A stretch of DNA of 64,000 nucleotides from positions 1 through 64,000 of the forward strand of contig JAFSLH010000006.1 of the NCBI GenBank assembly GCA_017448545.1, read 5' to 3'. Under the pieces are notes generated by a model. It saw only the letters and a program-made list of their open reading frames with translations, ran no database searches and was not told the origin of the DNA. Position 1 is the stretch's first letter. Every line of letters starts with the position of its first letter. The stretch comes from Clostridia bacterium. GTDB lineage: Bacteria; Bacillota; Clostridia; Christensenellales; CAG-138. Below are positions 42,569-53,321 of this stretch, one piece after another. The position numbers were made by a program, and so were the translations under genes.

Positions 42569-43686
42569 TACTTGAACAGGCCCTTCTTGCGCTTCTGCAC
42601 GGTCGCGACGCCCTGCAGCTGCGCAAGCTGTTCGAGCAGCGAGCGCTCCTTATCGGAAATGCGCTTCGGGATTTCGACGTTGACCGTGACCAGCAGATCG
42701 CCCTTCCCGTTCGCCTGCAGCCGCTGCACGCCCTGCTCCTTGAGCCGGAACGTCGTACCGTTCTGCGTGCCGGCCGGAATCGTGTACTTGATTTCCTTCT
42801 CCAGCGTCGGAACGACGATTTCGCCGCCGAGCACCGCGACTGTGTACGGGATGTTCATCGAAAGCAGCAGATCCGCGCCGCGCCGTTCGAACTGGCTGTG
42901 CGGACGCACCGTAATCGTGATGTACAGGTTGCCGCGCGGGCCGCCCTTATAGCCCGCTTCGCCCTCGCCGCGCTTGGAAAGCGTCTGCCCGTCGTTGATG
43001 CCGGCGGGGACGCGCACGGTGAGCCGCTTATGCTGCCGGACTCTGCCGGCTCCGCGACAGGTCGCGCACGGCTCCGTAATCACCTGACCGGTACCGCGGC
43101 AGGCCGAGCAGGGGCGCGTGGTCACAAACGAGCCGAGGATCGACTGACTCTGCTGCCGCACCTGACCGGTGCCGCCGCAGGTCGCGCAGCGCTGCGGTTT
43201 CGTGCCCGGCTTTGCGCCGGTGCCGCCGCAGGTTTCGCAGATCTCTTCCCGCGGGACGACAATTTCCTTTTCGCAGCCGAACGCCGCCTCCTCGAAGGTC
43301 AGCGTCAGGTTCGCGTGTACGTCGTCGCCGGCGACCGGGCCGTTGCGCGTGGCGGACGAACCGCCGAAGCCGCCGCCGAAAATCGTGCTGAAAATATCGC
43401 CGAACCCGAAATCTTCCGCGCCGGTGAACGGATTGCCGCCTCCGCCGCCCATCGTAGGATCGAACGCGGCATGCCCGAATTGATCATACTTGGCGCGCTT
43501 ATCCGCGTCGGACAGCACCTCGTAAGCCTCGTTCAGCTCCTTGAACTCCGCTTCCTTTGCGGCGTCGCCCGGATGCAGATCGGGGTGACAGGTCTTTGCC
43601 TTTTTGCGAAACGCGCTCTTGATATCGGCGTCGGAAGCGTCCTTTGCGACGCCCAGCACCTCATAATAATCTCTTTTCTCTGCCAC
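42568..43686 (-). CDS. dnaJ: Chaperone DnaJ
   Basis: This is a 372-residue Hsp40 co-chaperone. The J domain starts at DYYEVLGVAKDASDADIKSA and contains HPD in KTCHPDLHPGD. A Gly-rich linker follows, then four CxxCxGxG zinc repeats: CETCGGTG, CATCGGTG, CSACRGTG and CATCRGAG. The C-terminal substrate domains are complete. The GTG at 43686 with GAGG at proper spacing is preferred over an in-frame ATG four codons upstream. It stimulates DnaK ATPase. Confidence 0.95.
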   Translation of the reverse strand: MAEKRDYYEVLGVAKDASDADIKSAFRKKAKTCHPDLHPGDAAKEAEFKELNEAYEVLSDADKRAKYDQFGHAAFDPTMGGGGGNPFTGAEDFGFGDIFSTIFGGGFGGSSATRNGPVAGDDVHANLTLTFEEAAFGCEKEIVVPREEICETCGGTGAKPGTKPQRCATCGGTGQVRQQSQSILGSFVTTRPCSACRGTGQVITEPCATCRGAGRVRQHKRLTVRVPAGINDGQTLSKRGEGEAGYKGGPRGNLYITITVRPHSQFERRGADLLLSMNIPYTVAVLGGEIVVPTLEKEIKYTIPAGTQNGTTFRLKEQGVQRLQANGKGDLLVTVNVEIPKRISDKERSLLEQLAQLQGVATVQKRKKGLFK

Positions 43687-43773
43687 GTGAAACCTCACAT
43701 CGGGCGGAGTTGTTGCTCCGCCCGCTTTCTCCGTATGTTATGCTGTGCGGACCGAATCCGTCCGCGAGGGGGA

Positions 43774-46201
<2,428 letters not shown>

Positions 46202-46203
46202 GT

Positions 46204-47238
46204 TCAGTCCTCCTTCAATAATGATTGTAAGATCGCTGCAAGATTCTGCTGAACACCCTGCAGCACGTTCACCACGCGATTATAGTCCATGCGGGTCGGC
46301 CCGATGATGCCGAACGTTCCGAACGGCATATCGTTGACGCGGTACGTTGCCGTGACGACGCTGCAGTCCTGCAGCCCGCGCTGCTCGTTCTCGCTGCCGA
46401 TCGTGATTGTAAATTCCATATCGGACGCTTTCTTCAGCATCCGGTACAGCTCGTCGCGCTGCTCCACCGTCGCCAGGAACGTCGTCGCCTTTTCGACGTC
46501 GTTGTATTCCGGGTAGCGCAGCATGTTCCGCGCGCCGGACAGCTCGACCATGTTCGTTCCCGACTGCGCGCTTTGCTCCACGCGCGTCAAAAGCGCTTTC
46601 ACGAAGTCCCCGCGCGATTGCAGTTCCGCGCCGACCTCGCGCATCAGCCGATCGGAAACCGTCGTCATCCGGCAGTTGTAGCACCGCTGCGTGATCGTGC
46701 GCGAGAGGGACTCGAGTTCGTCCGGCGTCATATCCTTCGGAATGTCGATGATTGCGTCCCGCGCGACGCCGGCGTCCGTTACGATGACCGACAGCGCCTT
46801 GCCCTCCGCGAGCGGAACGAGCTGCAGATGCCGCAGCCGGTTCGCCGCAAGGTCCGGCATCATGACCACCGCCGTGTAATGCGTGATCTCGCTGAGCGCC
46901 TGCGCCGTCGACCGCAGTACGGATTCGATCCCGTCGATCCGCGTCTCGTAATACCGGTTCAGGATCGCCTGCTCCTGCTCGGAGAGCGCCGCCCGTTCCA
47001 GCATCCGGTCGACGTACAGCCGGTACGCCTTGTCGGACGGGATACGCCCCGCGGACGTATGCGGCTGCGCCAGATACCCGAGCGCTTCGAGATCGGCCAT
47101 CTCGTTGCGGATCGTCGCCGGCGACCAGTTCAGCTCCGCGCTCTGCCGGATCGATTTGGACCCGACCGGGCTGGCGGAAAGGATATACTCGTCGATGACG
47201 GCGCGCAGGATTTGCAGCTTTCGTTCGTCGAGTTCCAT
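46204..47238 (-). CDS. hrcA: Heat-inducible repressor HrcA
   Basis: This is a 344-residue repressor. The winged helix includes SASPVGSKSIRQSAELNWSP and TIRNEMADLEALGYL, and the C-terminus has the family motif FGTFGIIGPTRMDYNRVVNV. It binds CIRCE and shuts off the operon unless chaperone demand is high. GGAGATCGCC precedes the ATG. It is the first gene of the operon, as in most Bacillota. Confidence 0.97.
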   Translation of the reverse strand: MELDERKLQILRAVIDEYILSASPVGSKSIRQSAELNWSPATIRNEMADLEALGYLAQPHTSAGRIPSDKAYRLYVDRMLERAALSEQEQAILNRYYETRIDGIESVLRSTAQALSEITHYTAVVMMPDLAANRLRHLQLVPLAEGKALSVIVTDAGVARDAIIDIPKDMTPDELESLSRTITQRCYNCRMTTVSDRLMREVGAELQSRGDFVKALLTRVEQSAQSGTNMVELSGARNMLRYPEYNDVEKATTFLATVEQRDELYRMLKKASDMEFTITIGSENEQRGLQDCSVVTATYRVNDMPFGTFGIIGPTRMDYNRVVNVLQGVQQNLAAILQSLLKED

Positions 47239-47265
47239 GGCGATCTCCTTTCCGTCCGGGTTGTT

Positions 47266-47292
47266 TTAGCACTCCGTTATGGCGAGTGCTAA
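47266..47292. promoter_or_regulatory. CIRCE element (HrcA operator)
   Basis: The perfect consensus TTAGCACTC-N9-GAGTGCTAA is present, between the promoter and the hrcA start codon. Confidence 0.98.
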
Positions 47293-47303
47293 TCATCGTG
47301 ATA

Positions 47304-47332
47304 AAGATACCACGATTGGCAAAGACTGTCAA
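47304..47332 (-). promoter_or_regulatory. Promoter of the hrcA operon
   Basis: TTGACA and TATCTT are 17 bases apart on the minus strand, with CIRCE starting 11 bases downstream of the -10 box, so HrcA would block early elongation or initiation. Confidence 0.85.
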
Positions 47333-47391
47333 GCAAACAAAGCGGCGGGAATGTGAACTCGGCGTGAACTATGAAAAATGAAAAAAGGCGC

Positions 47392-47414
47392 AAAAAGGCT
47401 CCCCGAAGGGAGCC
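47392..47414 (-). terminator. Terminator of yajC
   Basis: On the minus strand GGCTCCC and GGGAGCC pair around a short TTCG-type loop, followed by five T, and a second T-rich stretch follows. Confidence 0.85.
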
Positions 47415-47436
47415 GATGGTTCATAACGCGGTTCGA

Positions 47437-47841
47437 TTATTCGTGTACCTGCTCGTCCATGGTGTTCTCCACGCCGGTTTCTTCGACCTGCGAGATCGCG
47501 CCGCGTGCAAAGACAAGCTTGACCTTGTCGGGGCCGACGGTGAGGATCACAACGTCTTCCTTGACGGAAGAAATCGTGCCGTAGATGCCGCCGATCGTGC
47601 GAACCCGGTCGCCGGGCTTCAGTGCGTTCAGCATTTCCTTGACCTTCTTATCGCGCTTGCGCTGCGGAACGATCATGACGACGATCAGAACGACGATCAT
47701 CAGAAGCGGGAGCAGCATGGTGCCCCAGCTGCCGAGCAGACCGCCGGAAGAAGAAGTGCTTTCCGCCGTGCTCGAGACGGCAGCGCAGCTGCTCAGATCG
47801 AGTCCGCCGGCCAAAAGAGCAGTAGACAAATGCGTTAACAT
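47437..47841 (-). CDS. yajC: Preprotein translocase subunit YajC
   Basis: This is a 134-residue protein with one transmembrane helix (WGTMLLPLLMIVVLIVVMIV) and the YajC core PQRKRDKKVKEMLNALKPGD followed by RVRTIGGIYGTISSV. It is an accessory of SecDF. The N-terminal 35 residues are a Ser/Ala-rich extension. It has its own promoter and terminator, with secDF not adjacent. Confidence 0.92.
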   Translation of the reverse strand: MLTHLSTALLAGGLDLSSCAAVSSTAESTSSSGGLLGSWGTMLLPLLMIVVLIVVMIVPQRKRDKKVKEMLNALKPGDRVRTIGGIYGTISSVKEDVVILTVGPDKVKLVFARGAISQVEETGVENTMDEQVHE

Positions 47842-47877
47842 ACAATGGAATCCTTTCGTTTCTTCATGGTTTTATAT

Positions 47878-47906
47878 AGTGTACGATACTTTTTCCGATT
47901 CGTCAA
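47878..47906 (-). promoter_or_regulatory. yajC promoter
   Basis: TTGACG and TACACT are 17 bases apart on the minus strand, about 37 bases before the yajC ATG. Confidence 0.65.
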
Positions 47907-47994
47907 GCATCGACGGCAAAACGATTGTGAACAATTTGAAATACGCGAAAAGGGAGCCGTCGCGTGTACGACAACTCCCCGTGTAACGTTGCAA

Positions 47995-49335
47995 TTATTC
48001 TTCGACCGCTTTCCGGTTCGAGGGCTGTTTGTTCGAGATGATCAGGAACACGAAGCCGAGCGCGAAGAAGATGGCCAGCGACGCGACGGCGATATTGATA
48101 TTGCCGCCCGGAATGAACATCACGACCGAGATCAGCGCCGAACCGAGGAACGAAGCGCCCTTGGAGAAGATATCGTAAATGCCGAAGTATTCGCCGGAAT
48201 TCTCGGGCGGGATGATCTTCGAATAGTACGAACGGGACAGCGACTGGATCGAGCCCTGGAAGCATCCGACGCCGAACGCGAGCACACCGAAATGCCACAG
48301 CTCCTTCAGCGCAAGCGCGTACAGGCAAACCGCGAAATAACCGACGATGCAGACGAGGATCAGCGGAACGGTCTTGAACTTCTTGGACAGCGCGGCAAAC
48401 ACGAGCGAACCGCCCCACGCGACGACCTGCGTTGCAAGCAGGAACACGACCTGCCCGACCGTATTCAGGCCGAGCGCCGTACCGATGTTGATGCAGTTGT
48501 CGATGATCGTGCCGACGCCGTCGATATAGAGGAAGAAGGCGATCAGGAAGAACAGAACCTTCCGATCCTCAAGCGCGATCTTCTTGAACGTATGCAGGAT
48601 CCCCCGGAACACCTTGCCGACGGAATTGTGCTCCCGCTCGACATAGTTGGACTGCTTATAGTTTTTGATCAGCGGGATCGTAACGAGCATCCACCAGACC
48701 GCCGTGATGCCGAAGCCGATGATCTTGCCGACCAGCGGCGGGAACAGCATCAGGTTCTCGGAAAGCCCGCCGCTCAGAATGTACGCGACGAGCGCGACGA
48801 GGAACGGAATGCAGGAACCGATATAGCCCCACGCAAAGCCGTACGACGAGACGCGGTCCATGCGATCCTCGGTCGTTACGTCGTTCAGCATCGAGTCATA
48901 GAACGTCAGCGACGCCTGATACGAAACCTTCGTGATCGCGTAGATGACAAGAAACAGAATCCAGCTCCACGCAACGCTGTTGATCAGACAGCCGACGACG
49001 CCGATCGCAACCGTCGTCGTGAAGAAGATTTTCTTGGTATCCTTCCGGTCGGCAAATGCGCCGAGCACCGGCCCGAGCAACGCGATAATGATCGTGACGA
49101 TCGCGATGACCAGCGAATAGGTACCGGTCGCGGCTTTCTGCGTCAAAAAACCTTCTGCGGCAACGTCTTCGGCCACTTCCCTGACGGCAAGCGCCTTGAA
49201 CCAGATCGGGATCAGCGAGCAGGCAAGCATCGTGTACGCGGAATTGCCGACGTCATACAGCACCCACGCAAACTCCTGCGGGCTGAGGTCCCGAAAGACC
49301 TTGGTCTTGTTCAGCCATTGAAACAGTCTTTTCAT
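47995..49335 (-). CDS. MFS transporter, UMF1 family
   Basis: This is a 446-residue protein with about twelve membrane helices. Family marks are FAWVLYDVGNSAYTMLACSL at the start and FADRKDTKKIFF in the A-motif loop, followed later by SYYSKIIPPENSGEYFGIYD. These match the UMF1/Atg22-like branch. Such transporters are thought to export amino acids or other small metabolites, but the substrate is unknown. AGAGGGGGAAA precedes the ATG. It is monocistronic. Confidence 0.85.
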   Translation of the reverse strand: MKRLFQWLNKTKVFRDLSPQEFAWVLYDVGNSAYTMLACSLIPIWFKALAVREVAEDVAAEGFLTQKAATGTYSLVIAIVTIIIALLGPVLGAFADRKDTKKIFFTTTVAIGVVGCLINSVAWSWILFLVIYAITKVSYQASLTFYDSMLNDVTTEDRMDRVSSYGFAWGYIGSCIPFLVALVAYILSGGLSENLMLFPPLVGKIIGFGITAVWWMLVTIPLIKNYKQSNYVEREHNSVGKVFRGILHTFKKIALEDRKVLFFLIAFFLYIDGVGTIIDNCINIGTALGLNTVGQVVFLLATQVVAWGGSLVFAALSKKFKTVPLILVCIVGYFAVCLYALALKELWHFGVLAFGVGCFQGSIQSLSRSYYSKIIPPENSGEYFGIYDIFSKGASFLGSALISVVMFIPGGNINIAVASLAIFFALGFVFLIISNKQPSNRKAVEE

Positions 49336-49444
49336 ACGGTTTCCCCCTCTTGGAATGAACGGATGATAATCCTATATACTATAGTGCCATATTTTCCGTA
49401 CGGATGCAAGCAATATTTTACACGTTCTTTAACTTTTTGAGCGT

Positions 49445-50611
49445 TTAATCCGTTTGTTCCGCTGTTTTTCTGCGATACCGGAAGAAATCGCAGTACTTTT
49501 TCCCGCAGCGCGAATGATCGGAGCGAATCACATAATGCGCGCCGTCCATCGTGAACGACAGCTTGTCCTTCTGCGTCAGCGCAAACCCGTCCAGCGCGGA
49601 AAGCGGCGCCGAAAAGCTGCCGAGGCGGAACGTTTCGCCGCTCATGGACATCGTTCCGGCGGCAACGGTCAAAAGCTTATGGTCCTCCGTCGTGCGGTAC
49701 AGCTGCTGTCCCTCGTCGGACAGCACGACGGCTTCGCCCGCTGCGGCGGCGATCCGCTGCATTTCCCCCTGCTGCCAATCATCCCATGCGCCGGGATGCG
49801 CAAACGGCTTTGCACCCTCGAACCGGCCCTCCTCGTTCAGCCAGGTTTCGAGCCCGCAGGCGCAGAAGAACCGGTTGCCGCTGCTGCGCAGCGTGTCGAT
49901 TTTCCCGCACGACGGGCAGAGGTACAGCATCGTTTCGAGCCGTTCGGCGAGCTGCTTGCCGTGATACGGCGCGGGCGGCGCGGCGTATGCGTCTTCAAAC
50001 AAGTCGGCGGAAATCTTCGCATGCAGTTCTTCGACCGACAGGGTTTTCAGCTCCTCCGGCATATAGATATGCACCCACTCGCCCGCCATCTTGCCGCGGC
50101 GCATCGTATCGGCCCAGCGCGGCGAGGTCATATAGCCGCCGACGAGCCGATAGGTGATCAGCGGAACGCGCGCGGACTTGGCCAGCTTTGCCGACGCCAT
50201 CGGGATTTCGACCGACTTGCCGAGGTAGGAACGCTCCCCCGCCGGGAACATGCAGACCGCGCTGCCGCCGCGGAGCGTCCGCAGAATCTGCAGCGCACAG
50301 GCGGCGTCCGTTCCGCCCTTGTACCGGTCGATCGTGTACGCATACCGGTCGATCAGGCGCGTCAAAAAGCCCATGCGACGCACGTTCTCCCCGGCGACGT
50401 AGACGAGCGGCGTTTTCGTTGCGCAACCGACAAAGACCGGATCGAGGTCCGTCACATGGTTTGCGTACAGCAGGAACGCGCCCTCCGGCACGTCGATTTC
50501 CGCGCAGTCATAGCCGAACCGCCGATGCATGAAACGCGTCACCGGCTTTCGCAGCAGTTTCCACAGCCGCGCAACGCGGAGCGCCTTTTTTTCTTCTTCC
50601 GTTCGTTTCAT
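49445..50611 (-). CDS. PlsC-like acyltransferase with C-terminal zinc ribbon
   Basis: This is a 388-residue protein. The N-terminal 230 residues are a 1-acyl-glycerol-3-phosphate acyltransferase domain with the catalytic NHVTDLDP (HX4D) and FPAGERSYLG. The rest is unusual: CPSC and CAC form a zinc ribbon near residue 240, followed by a beta-rich region. It probably acylates lysophosphatidic acid or a related lipid. GGAGGACAT precedes the ATG, which overlaps the HAD gene's stop. Placement behind gpsA supports a phospholipid role. Confidence 0.75.
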   Translation of the reverse strand: MKRTEEEKKALRVARLWKLLRKPVTRFMHRRFGYDCAEIDVPEGAFLLYANHVTDLDPVFVGCATKTPLVYVAGENVRRMGFLTRLIDRYAYTIDRYKGGTDAACALQILRTLRGGSAVCMFPAGERSYLGKSVEIPMASAKLAKSARVPLITYRLVGGYMTSPRWADTMRRGKMAGEWVHIYMPEELKTLSVEELHAKISADLFEDAYAAPPAPYHGKQLAERLETMLYLCPSCGKIDTLRSSGNRFFCACGLETWLNEEGRFEGAKPFAHPGAWDDWQQGEMQRIAAAAGEAVVLSDEGQQLYRTTEDHKLLTVAAGTMSMSGETFRLGSFSAPLSALDGFALTQKDKLSFTMDGAHYVIRSDHSRCGKKYCDFFRYRRKTAEQTD

Positions 50612-51270
50612 ATGTCCTCCCGCAGCAGCCGGTCTGCCATTTCCGTCGGTTGTTCCGCAATCGCGTCCGCGCCGCCGCGTTCGAGATGCTCCCGTCCGCG
50701 AAAGCCCCACGCGCAGCCGAGGCATTGCAGCCCCGCCGCGTGTGCGAACGCAACGTCCACGTCCGAGTCGCCCACATAGACGGCCTCCGCCGGCGAAACG
50801 CCGAGTTCCGCCATCGCCTCGTTGAGCAGCGCGGGATCGGGCTTCAGCGGCCCGCCCGGCTTCGCCCCGCGCACCAGATCAAAGGTGCCGTCCTGAAACT
50901 TTTCCGCAATGACCCGCACCGCGCAGTCGTGCGGCTTGTTCGTCACGACCGCGAGCCGGAGCCCCGCCGCGCGCAGCCGCGCGACGGCTTCCTCCATCCC
51001 CGGGTACGGCGCGGTCAGCTCCGTGCAATGCTTTGCGTAGTGCGCCAGAAACAGCGATTCGCCCGCCATAAGATGGACGTCCGGCGCATCGTTCGGCATC
51101 GCGCGGCGCACCTGCATTTTCAGCCCGTTGCCGACGAACGTGCGCATCTCCTGCACCGTATGCACCGGATAATCGAAAGTGCGCAGCACATAATTCATCG
51201 AAGCGGTCAGGTCGCCGAGCGTATCGCACAGCGTCCCGTCCAGATCAAACAACACAGCTTTTTTCGGCAT
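50608..51270 (-). CDS. HAD-superfamily phosphatase (phosphoglycolate phosphatase-like)
   Basis: This is a 220-residue HAD hydrolase. It starts AVLFDLDGTLCDTLGDLTAS (catalytic DxDGT), has motif II VVTNKP, motif III Lys in KPDPALLNEAM and motif IV VGDSDVDVAFA. It clusters with the PGP/Gph type but may dephosphorylate other small substrates. It shares the operon with gpsA and PlsC. Confidence 0.85.
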   Translation of the reverse strand: MPKKAVLFDLDGTLCDTLGDLTASMNYVLRTFDYPVHTVQEMRTFVGNGLKMQVRRAMPNDAPDVHLMAGESLFLAHYAKHCTELTAPYPGMEEAVARLRAAGLRLAVVTNKPHDCAVRVIAEKFQDGTFDLVRGAKPGGPLKPDPALLNEAMAELGVSPAEAVYVGDSDVDVAFAHAAGLQCLGCAWGFRGREHLERGGADAIAEQPTEMADRLLREDI

Positions 51271-52266
51271 TCAGACCTCCGTTTTATACGTCCGGTTCAT
51301 CAGTCGGTTGACGGCGGTACGCGGATCGACGACGCCGCGCACGACCTCGTCCACCGCCGCCGTGATCGGCATTTCCACGCCGCAGCGCTTCGACAGTCCG
51401 ATCGCCGCCGGCAGCGCATTCAGGCCTTCGACGACCATGCCGACCTCGCGCACGGCCTGCTCGGCGGTATACCCTGCGCCCAGCAGGTAGCCCGCGCGGT
51501 TGTTGCGGCTGTGGCGGCTCGTTGCGGTCACGATCAGGTCGCCCACGCCCGCAAGCCCGTAGAACGTTGCGCGGTCGCAGCCCAGCGCCGCGCCGAGCCG
51601 CGCGATTTCGACCATGCCGCGCGTGATGATCGCCGCTTTTGCGTTGTCGCCGTAGCCGATGCCGTCCGAGATACCGGCGGCAAGCGCAATGATGTTTTTC
51701 AGCGCGCCGCAGAGCTCCACGCCGCGGACGTCCGCATTCGTATACGTCCGGAGGTAATCGTTGGAAAACGTGCGCTGCACGAGCTCCGCCGCCTGCGGAT
51801 TCGTACCGGCCGAAACGATCGCCGTCGGCAGCCCGATGCTGACCTCCTCCGCGTGCGTCGGCCCGGAGAGCGCGACCAGCCGGTCCTCCGAGCAGCCGAT
51901 CGCTTCCGCAATGACTTCCGTCATTGTCAGGAACGTTTCCGGCTCGATGCCCTTTGCGACGCTGATCAGCACCGCGTCCGGTTCCGGATACGGTTTCGCG
52001 GCGGCTGCGACAGAGCGGATATAGACCGACGGCGTTGCAAACACGACCAGCGACGCGCCGCGGCACGCCTCCTCCATGCTTGCGGTATAGCGGATGCCGT
52101 CCGGCATTTTTACCCCGGGCAGTTTCGGATGCCGATGCTCGGTCTCCAAGATTTGCAGTTCCGCCGGGATCGCGGACCACAGCGAGACGGCGTGCCCGTT
52201 CGTATACAGCAGTTTTGCGAGCGCGCTGCCCCATGTGCCCGCGCCCAGGATGCCGATGGTTGCCAT
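51271..52266 (-). CDS. gpsA: Glycerol-3-phosphate dehydrogenase [NAD(P)+]
   Basis: This is a 331-residue protein. The nucleotide-binding motif is GILGAGTWGSALAKLL; other signatures are SVAKGIEPETFLTMTEVIAE, LSGPTHAEEVSIGLPTAIV, and the catalytic Lys region CGALKNIIALAAGISDGIGY. It makes sn-glycerol-3-phosphate from dihydroxyacetone phosphate for lipid synthesis. The ATG at 52266 is at the true N-terminus; upstream frame sequence is non-coding in character. Confidence 0.96.
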   Translation of the reverse strand: MATIGILGAGTWGSALAKLLYTNGHAVSLWSAIPAELQILETEHRHPKLPGVKMPDGIRYTASMEEACRGASLVVFATPSVYIRSVAAAAKPYPEPDAVLISVAKGIEPETFLTMTEVIAEAIGCSEDRLVALSGPTHAEEVSIGLPTAIVSAGTNPQAAELVQRTFSNDYLRTYTNADVRGVELCGALKNIIALAAGISDGIGYGDNAKAAIITRGMVEIARLGAALGCDRATFYGLAGVGDLIVTATSRHSRNNRAGYLLGAGYTAEQAVREVGMVVEGLNALPAAIGLSKRCGVEMPITAAVDEVVRGVVDPRTAVNRLMNRTYKTEV

Positions 52267-52286
52267 GGATGTTCCTTTCCGTCCGA

Positions 52287-52691
52287 TCAAAGCGACTGTT
52301 TCAGTTCCGCAATCACGCCCGCCAGCAGCGTCTTGACCGAAAGGTCGTTTGCTCCGACGACGATGTTGTTGCACTGGCCGGTCGGGATCAGCAGCTTTTT
52401 CGCGGGGCTCTGCCCGACGGCGACGGCCATTTGCGGCGTAATTTCGCCGAGGAGCGCGTCCGCAATCACGATCGCAATCGGCCCGATGATCACGTCCGCC
52501 GCGCGCGCGTTGACGATCACGGCGTTTTCGCCGGTCGCCGCACGATCCGCGCCGCCCTTCAGCATGGCGGCGGTGGCGATGCTGTTCGTTCCGACAGCCG
52601 TCACCACGCACGGAAGCTGCTCCGCCTTGATTCGTTCAATGACTTCTTTTCCGATCCTGCCGCCCTGTCCGTCGATCATCAAAACCTGCAT
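52287..52691 (-). CDS. DUF3842 family protein
   Basis: This is a 134-residue protein starting QVLMIDGQGGRIGKEVIERI, with TNSIATAAMLKGGADRAATG and IIGPIAIVIADALLGEITP, which is the DUF3842 pattern I know from Clostridia. Function unknown; the start looks like a nucleotide- or phosphate-binding loop. It is the first gene of the operon ending in plsC. Confidence 0.8.
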   Translation of the reverse strand: MQVLMIDGQGGRIGKEVIERIKAEQLPCVVTAVGTNSIATAAMLKGGADRAATGENAVIVNARAADVIIGPIAIVIADALLGEITPQMAVAVGQSPAKKLLIPTGQCNNIVVGANDLSVKTLLAGVIAELKQSL

Positions 52692-52724
52692 GCCGTTTTC
52701 TGTCCTTTGCTTTTCGATAGTATC

Positions 52725-52753
52725 AGTATACCATTTTACCCGGGGATTTGCAA
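52725..52753 (-). promoter_or_regulatory. Promoter of the DUF3842-gpsA operon
   Basis: TTGCAA and TATACT are 17 bases apart on the minus strand, about 35 bases before the DUF3842 ATG. Confidence 0.7.
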
Positions 52754-52791
52754 CGATTGCGGCAAAAAACGCAAAGCGAAACAGGTTCTTC

Positions 52792-52820
52792 TTGACACAT
52801 TCCGCCCTGCGGCATACAAT
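52792..52820 (+). promoter_or_regulatory. Promoter of the small membrane protein gene
   Basis: A perfect TTGACA and TACAAT are 17 bases apart, 26 bases before the ATG, divergent from the DUF3842 promoter. Confidence 0.8.
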
Positions 52821-52845
52821 GAAGAAAAAAGGAAGGAATGGTATC

Positions 52846-53184
52846 ATGGAATTTATGGAATCTGTTTTTTCGTGTGCATGGATTGCAGCAACGCTGCTCT
52901 TTCTGTATCTGACGTTTCAGAAGATGGGCATCACGCCGTGGAAGGGACTCGTTCCTGGTTACAATCTGTACATCCTCTGTCAGGAGTTTGACGGGAACGG
53001 CTGGCGTGTATTTATGTTCCTGATCCCGGTCTATAACATCATTCTTTGGTTCCGTCTCTGCCGGAAATGGGCGGCTGCGTTCGGCAAATCGAAGGGCTGG
53101 AGCGTCGGTCTTGCGCTGCTGACGCCGATCTTCCTCGGCATGATCGCTTTGGACAACAAAGTCTTCTATCAGAAAAACGTATAA
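52846..53184 (+). CDS. Small membrane protein, DUF5684-like
   Basis: This is a 112-residue protein with three hydrophobic helices. The segment GITPWKGLVPGYNLYILCQE followed by WRVFMFLIPVYNIILWF fits the DUF5684/signal-peptidase-I-like small membrane family. Function unknown. AAGGAAGG precedes the ATG. Confidence 0.65.
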   Translation: MEFMESVFSCAWIAATLLFLYLTFQKMGITPWKGLVPGYNLYILCQEFDGNGWRVFMFLIPVYNIILWFRLCRKWAAAFGKSKGWSVGLALLTPIFLGMIALDNKVFYQKNV

Positions 53185-53321
53185 CAATTGCATGTAAACA
53201 GTTCGCCGGCTGATCGTCGGCGGACTCTTGTTTTTGGCAGCTTTTTGGGTCGCTTTTTCCGGTGGATTGTGCTATACTGATACTATACTGATACAAGCGA
53301 AACAAAGGAGCAAAAAATCGC

